DNA of 16,979 bases from DASZZV01 sp035544835 (GTDB lineage Bacteria > Acidobacteriota > Thermoanaerobaculia > Gp7-AA8), in contig DASZZV010000055.1 of NCBI GenBank assembly GCA_035544835.1, positions 1 to 16,979 of the forward strand. Direction: 5' to 3'. The number at the start of each line of letters is the position of its first letter. Position 1 is the stretch's first letter. The position numbers were made by a program, and so were the translations under genes. The notes under the pieces are model-generated. The model was not told the origin of the DNA, ran no database searches, and saw nothing but the letters and a program-made list of their open reading frames with translations. Positions 13,575-16,979 of the stretch are shown here, in pieces.

Positions 13575-13662
13575 AATTGAGAATTGAGAATTGAGAAAGA
13601 GAAGAGGCGGACGGTTCTTCGCCTCTATTTCTCAATTCCCAATTCTCAATTCTCAATTCTCA
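13575..13662. repeat. Heptamer inverted arrays (AATTGAG / CTCAATT)
   Basis: Three copies of AATTGAG (13575-13595) face about four copies of the reverse complement CTCAATT (13631-13662, the second unit being CCCAATT). Between them AGAGGCG and CGCCTCT form a 7-bp inner stem around about 13604-13627. The whole 88 nt can fold as one hairpin. It lies between the tdk start and the terminator of the OmpA-like gene. It has the same 7-bp period and inverted design as the array at 12258-12341 but an unrelated unit. Confidence 0.85.
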
Positions 13663-13690
13663 AAAAAAGGCTCCCGGTTTCCCGGGAGCC
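13662..13690 (-). terminator. Strong intrinsic terminator of the OmpA-like gene
   Basis: On the minus strand, GGCTCCCGG (13690-13682), a 4-nt loop, CCGGGAGCC (13677-13669), then seven T (13668-13662). It lies 26 nt after the stop codon of the minus-strand gene at 13717 and has textbook form. Confidence 0.92.
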
Positions 13691-13716
13691 TGGCGTGACT
13701 TCGTGTGACGTCTGGA

Positions 13717-15123
13717 CTAGGGGATGAGGAGTCGGATGACGACGCGGCGATTGCGGAGGCGGCCCTCGGCAGTCGTGTTGTCACCGATCGGATCCTGACC
13801 GTCGCGACCCTCGACGCTGATGCGGCTGGCGTCGATGCCATGGCGGCTCACGAGGTAGTCGCGAACTGCTTCGGCCCTGCGACGATCGAGGTCCTTGTTG
13901 GCGCCGGTCGCTTCACGATCATCGTTGTAACCGATGACGATGGCCGTCGAAGCCGGTTCCTGACGCATGCGGAGTGCGACGTCGTCGAGGATGGCCTTGG
14001 CGATGTTGGTCAGGCGCGCCGAGCCTGGCTCGAAGTGAATCTCGTCGGTGCGAAGCTCAGTCGGTCCTTTAGGCGGAGCGACCGGCTCTGGAGGCGGTTG
14101 AACCGGGGCCGGCTCTGGTGCCGGCGGAGGAACTGGAACAGGAGCCGGTGGTGGAGGAAGCGCCGCGGCCAGATGCGACGGGGCGAAGGTCAACCCGAAT
14201 AGACCGCCGATGGGACAGGAGTTGTTCTTGCTCTGCCACATCGTGACGTTGCTGCGAACGCCGGCATTGAGAGCCCATCCGCTCGTACCGAACCAGTGGC
14301 GGATGCCAGTGACGATGTAGATCGGATCATCAGGACGGCGATCGCCACCCTGATAGAAGACGGTGTTGATCTCGTTGACCCAGTTCGTGGTCGGCCAGAA
14401 TCCCAGGGGGATGTTCAGACCGGCGTCAAAGTGGGCCTCATTGGGAATGTCGAACCGATTGAAGTCGAATCCAGAGGGTTCGTTCTTGACATCCCGGTTG
14501 CCCGTGAGCTTGTAGATTCCGGAGAAGCTGAAGATGCCGCGATTCCAGTGTGCACCGACACCGTAGTCGGTGTTGCCGGAAGTGATTCCGCCATCGTGAT
14601 CACCCGTTGGAGCATCGACGAAGAATGAGAGGGCGAAGCGTGCGGCGCTCACATTCGGATCGAGGAAGTTCACCTTGGTGGCGAGATGAAGGTTGCCGAT
14701 CCCGCTGTCGTGGAACTTGCCGACATAGGGGAAGCCGTTGATGAACCCCGCTTCGTCTCCGGCGTTGTTCCGCAGCGAGACATAGGGTAGCGAGGCCGTG
14801 ACCTCCCAACGGTCGGTGATACCGACGCCGATCGACGCGCTCAGGCGGTTCTCGTCGACATCCATATCGCGATAGCTGCGCCGGCTCCGCGGGGCCAGGT
14901 CGCGCGCGGGGCCAACGAGGTAATCGTAGTTGCTGTAATAGATTCCGAACGACCAGTCGCCACGACGGAGTGTGTCACCGACGATGGTGGTGAATAGCCC
15001 CGTCTCGCCGCTGACGGTCGGTGCGTACAGGTTGACCTGGTCCTCGCGCGTAATGGTTTGCGCGTTTGCTGCAGGAAGGAGTAGCAATAGCAGTGGCAAC
15101 GATCGGTATATCTTCTTCAACAT
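13717..15123 (-). CDS. Outer-membrane beta-barrel protein with C-terminal OmpA domain
   Basis: A 468-aa outer-membrane protein. The signal peptide is 1-21 (MLKKIYRSLPLLLLLL then AANA). Residues about 30-315 have the alternating aromatic/polar strands of a beta-barrel. A Pro-rich linker spans 322-354. An OmpA-like peptidoglycan-binding domain spans about 360-465: FEPGSARL at 364-371, VIGYNDDREATG at 396-407, DLDRRRAEAVRDYL at 411-424 and NRRVVI at 458-463. D402 and R416 are the expected diaminopimelate contacts. This would tether the outer membrane to the cell wall. Start: ATG at 15123 with GAGGAGG 9 nt upstream; the frame is open to 15246, but the added segment lacks a signal and precedes the true signal peptide. 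A strong terminator follows. It is divergent from the D15-like barrel gene. Confidence 0.92.
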   Translation of the reverse strand: MLKKIYRSLPLLLLLLPAANAQTITREDQVNLYAPTVSGETGLFTTIVGDTLRRGDWSFGIYYSNYDYLVGPARDLAPRSRRSYRDMDVDENRLSASIGVGITDRWEVTASLPYVSLRNNAGDEAGFINGFPYVGKFHDSGIGNLHLATKVNFLDPNVSAARFALSFFVDAPTGDHDGGITSGNTDYGVGAHWNRGIFSFSGIYKLTGNRDVKNEPSGFDFNRFDIPNEAHFDAGLNIPLGFWPTTNWVNEINTVFYQGGDRRPDDPIYIVTGIRHWFGTSGWALNAGVRSNVTMWQSKNNSCPIGGLFGLTFAPSHLAAALPPPPAPVPVPPPAPEPAPVQPPPEPVAPPKGPTELRTDEIHFEPGSARLTNIAKAILDDVALRMRQEPASTAIVIGYNDDREATGANKDLDRRRAEAVRDYLVSRHGIDASRISVEGRDGQDPIGDNTTAEGRLRNRRVVIRLLIP

Positions 15124-15388
15124 TTTTAAATTCCTCCTCACGTGACACACGAAGCCTATGGCGTTTACCCCGTCGGCGTTACAAAACGTGTGCCACACCC
15201 GGTCCCTAGTGCGACAAATGAAAACCTTAGTAGGAAAGTCTACCACAGGCAGCAGGGGAAGAAGTCGTCTCGGCCTCGGAGAAACCGCTGCCCACCGATC
15301 GACGAATGTGTGATCCGGGGGGGCGGAAGAATCTGCCTGTCCAGTGTTCCTCTTGTGCCGCTTCTGGCAAACGTTTCACAATGCTGGC
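15124..15388. promoter_or_regulatory. Divergent intergenic region between two outer-membrane genes
   Basis: A 265-nt divergent spacer that must carry promoters for both flanking genes. I could not pick convincing -35/-10 pairs. Visible features are the Shine-Dalgarno sequence of the minus gene (GAGGAGG on the minus strand, about 15133-15139) and a small palindrome GTGTGcCACAC at 15188-15198, which could be an operator (weak). Confidence 0.4.
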
Positions 15389-16600
15389 ATGCGACGACAA
15401 CTCCTACTGGCTGCAATCGCGTTCACGACCTGCCTCACCGCGCAAGCGCAGGAGGCGGTAGCGCCCCCGCCCACGACTGTAGCTGCGCCCGCCGCCGTCC
15501 GGGATAACCTGCCGAATCTCAACATTTACCTGCCTGATGGCGAGTTTGATATTCGCATCAGGAAGCTGATCAAGAACGTCCTCCTGGAGAGTCAGATCAA
15601 CTACAAATTTGTGGACGGCGACATCTCCACGTTTCTTCGGTACAAGTACTACGCGCGGTCCTTTACCTACAAGATCGGCGTCTTCGACAGTCTCGAATTT
15701 GCCTCGGTTCAGTCGGGCAGCGGCGATTTCGACCGCATCCGCGGCGGCCTGCTGCTTCTGGAGCGGCCGGTCAATTACAACACCCGCTACTTCTGGCTGT
15801 TTCAGGACGACGGTCTCACGTTCGGCGATGTCACCAAGCCTGACAACAAGCACAACAACCTCTACACCAAGGTCGCCTTTCAGTATGGAACGCCGTTCGA
15901 CGAGCGTCTGAACTCCATCGTCGGTGAGTCACGCGGCCGCATCACGCCGGTTCTGACTGCATACCGGGAGATAGGTCCTCAGAATCGCGGCTTTGCCGTC
16001 GCTGTCACCCAGGCCCTGAGCTCGGTCGGAGGCGATTACCAGTACACCAAGTTTGAAACGGAGGGTCTGCAGCGGATCGACCTCACCGAGACTTCGTTCA
16101 TCTTCTCTCGTCTGCACGTGGGGAGCTTTCTACAGAAGTCCAATCGCTGCGTCGCCACGGCCGACTCGCCGGCCTGTGCTCCCTTCGATCCGGCCAGACC
16201 TCAATACGAACGATACGACGTCCCGCGTTACGAGTTCTTCAAGCTGGGCGGACGCGACGCGCTGAAAGGGGTGGACGACCGTAACCGTGGCAGTGACGAG
16301 ATCCACCTCAGTAACGAGCTCTTCGTCCCCGTTTTCCGCAACCGCAGTCACCGCTTTTTTGGGACGCGGTGGAACAGTCTCTATGGAACCGGTTACGTCG
16401 GCACCGGGAGTGTGGGGTTCAGCTCGAAGACGTTTACGCAGATCAGCGACTACGTCGTCGACGCTGGCGTTGGCTTCGAGGCCAATCTCACAGTGCGCAA
16501 CTATGACGTGTATTTGACAACTGTGTACGCGCAGACCGTCAGGGCCCCGCAAGATTTGAAAGGACACGAGATTCGGTTTTCGGTGAGGACGTCGCGCTAG
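15389..16600 (+). CDS. Outer-membrane beta-barrel protein, D15/Omp85-like C-terminus
   Basis: A 403-aa exported protein. The signal peptide is about 1-21 (MRRQLLLAAIAFTTCLTAQAQ), followed by a Pro/Ala-rich spacer. The rest is rich in aromatic beta-strands (for example YKYYARSFTYKIGVFDSLEF). Near residue 286, LGGRDALKGVDDRNRGSDE and HLSNELFVPVF match the D15/bacterial surface antigen signature ('lGG...lRGy...g...~nsE~~~Pl'). YVVDAGVGFEANL (355-367) resembles the last strands of such barrels. There are no POTRA domains, so it is not a full BamA or TamA; it may be a stand-alone barrel or a porin-like protein. The ATG at 15389 begins the signal peptide; no clear Shine-Dalgarno sequence is seen. 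The final residue is R, not the aromatic usual for BAM substrates. It is divergent from the OmpA-like gene. Confidence 0.8.
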   Translation: MRRQLLLAAIAFTTCLTAQAQEAVAPPPTTVAAPAAVRDNLPNLNIYLPDGEFDIRIRKLIKNVLLESQINYKFVDGDISTFLRYKYYARSFTYKIGVFDSLEFASVQSGSGDFDRIRGGLLLLERPVNYNTRYFWLFQDDGLTFGDVTKPDNKHNNLYTKVAFQYGTPFDERLNSIVGESRGRITPVLTAYREIGPQNRGFAVAVTQALSSVGGDYQYTKFETEGLQRIDLTETSFIFSRLHVGSFLQKSNRCVATADSPACAPFDPARPQYERYDVPRYEFFKLGGRDALKGVDDRNRGSDEIHLSNELFVPVFRNRSHRFFGTRWNSLYGTGYVGTGSVGFSSKTFTQISDYVVDAGVGFEANLTVRNYDVYLTTVYAQTVRAPQDLKGHEIRFSVRTSR

Positions 16601-16630
16601 GTTGCTCCTAATGACACACAAGCCCAATCC

Positions 16631-16720
16631 GTCATTCTGAGCCGCAGCGAAGAATCTCCATGGCAGGATCCAGATTCAGATCGTCCTATCTTGAGTTTCT
16701 TCGCTGCGGCTCAGAATGAC
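16631..16720. repeat. 24-bp perfect inverted repeat (GTCATTCTGAGC type)
   Basis: Positions 16631-16654 and 16697-16720 are exact reverse complements (starting GTCATTCTGAGCCGCAGCGA), with a 42-nt loop. It lies 30 nt after the stop of the barrel gene, so it may cap that mRNA, but it lacks a T-run. It is related in style to the GTCATCCCGAGC modules further right. Confidence 0.85.
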
Positions 16721-16763
16721 GACCTGTCATCGTTCTCATCAGCGACGTTCGCGTCGTTTCGCG

Positions 16764-16818
16764 GCTTCTAAGAAACTTCCGGTATTTACGCGGCTTTACC
16801 GAGCTTGTCATCCTGAGC
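16764..16818 (+). repeat. Dispersed repeat module, copy B
   Basis: This copy reads GCTTCTAAGAAACTTCC, then GTATTTACGCGGCTTT, then GTCATCCTGAGCAA. It is the best-preserved of three copies, the others being on the minus strand at 91-141 and 271-319. Confidence 0.7.
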
Positions 16819-16847
16819 AAGGGACGACGTGCGCGCTGCCACTGAGA

Positions 16848-16960
16848 AAAGAAACTGGGTGGGTGTCATCCCGAGCGATTGACCGCGGAGCGCGGCGTCT
16901 GAGTGAAAGAAACCAGGGTGTCATCCCGAGCGTCGAGCGAGGGATCTGGGAGGGGGCCTT
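16848..16960 (+). repeat. Tandem partial modules (AAGAAAC...GTCATCCCGAGCG)
   Basis: Two partial copies in direct orientation, about 16851-16878 and about 16907-16934, each have AAGAAAC followed by GTGTCATCCCGAGCG. The second continues into GAGGGATCTGGG (to 16960), which repeats the first bases of the window with one mismatch. No gene is present from 16601 to the window end. Confidence 0.65.
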
Positions 16961-16979
16961 GCGGTGTGGAGTCTTGGAG

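Noticed and set aside
1..16979. The whole window as an integrated mobile island bracketed by repeats
   Set aside because: No integrase, transposase, phage or conjugation gene is present, and the bracketing repeats look like a common dispersed family.

Overview
The window looks like a chromosomal segment of a high-GC Gram-negative (two-membrane) bacterium. Evidence: an OmpA-type protein and a D15-like outer-membrane barrel, Sec signal peptides, Shine-Dalgarno starts alongside several TTG starts, and many short dispersed inverted repeats of the 'GTCATCCCGAGC / GTCATTCTGAGC' kind. This repeat style and gene content remind me of Acidobacteriota or a neighbouring phylum, but nothing here fixes the taxon (inference, low confidence). 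No rRNA, tRNA, CRISPR array, insertion sequence or phage gene was found.

Layout. 1-320: gene-free cluster of hairpin-forming dispersed repeats. 339-2884: an NCS1 nucleobase/hydantoin permease followed by a beta-ureidopropionase-type carbamoyl amidase, a plausible uptake-plus-catabolism pair for pyrimidine breakdown, separated by a 27-bp inverted repeat. 2965-4911: a secreted ComEC-like metallo-beta-lactamase-fold protein with two Ig-like domains and one FN3 domain, followed by an intrinsic terminator. 5131-6221: a small unknown protein and a DinB-like protein. 6369-7658 (minus): a compact four-gene toxin-antitoxin operon, phd-type antitoxin, vapC, brnT, brnA, with a recognisable promoter and two palindromic operator candidates. 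7915-8277: a two-TM protein laid out like a K+ channel but lacking the canonical filter. 8605-11358: a zinc-ribbon membrane protein and a long adenosine-deaminase-like protein. 11415-12145 (minus): a vapBC module with a promoter so close to the start codon that the mRNA is probably leaderless. 12258-12341: a heptamer repeat array. 12376-12795: an apparently truncated solute-binding-like protein. 12876-13520 (minus): thymidine kinase. 13575-13690: a second heptamer array plus a strong terminator. 13717-15123 (minus) and 15389-16600 (plus): two divergently transcribed outer-membrane proteins. 16601-16979: repeats of the same family as at the left end.

The recurring functional theme is nucleobase/nucleoside handling (permease, beta-ureidopropionase, ADA-like protein, thymidine kinase), but these genes are not in one operon and the link is only suggestive. 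The most interesting items are the filter-less channel-like protein, the stacked TA operon with its operators, the ADA-like enzyme with a changed active-site pair, and the two 7-bp-periodic arrays with inverted-repeat architecture.
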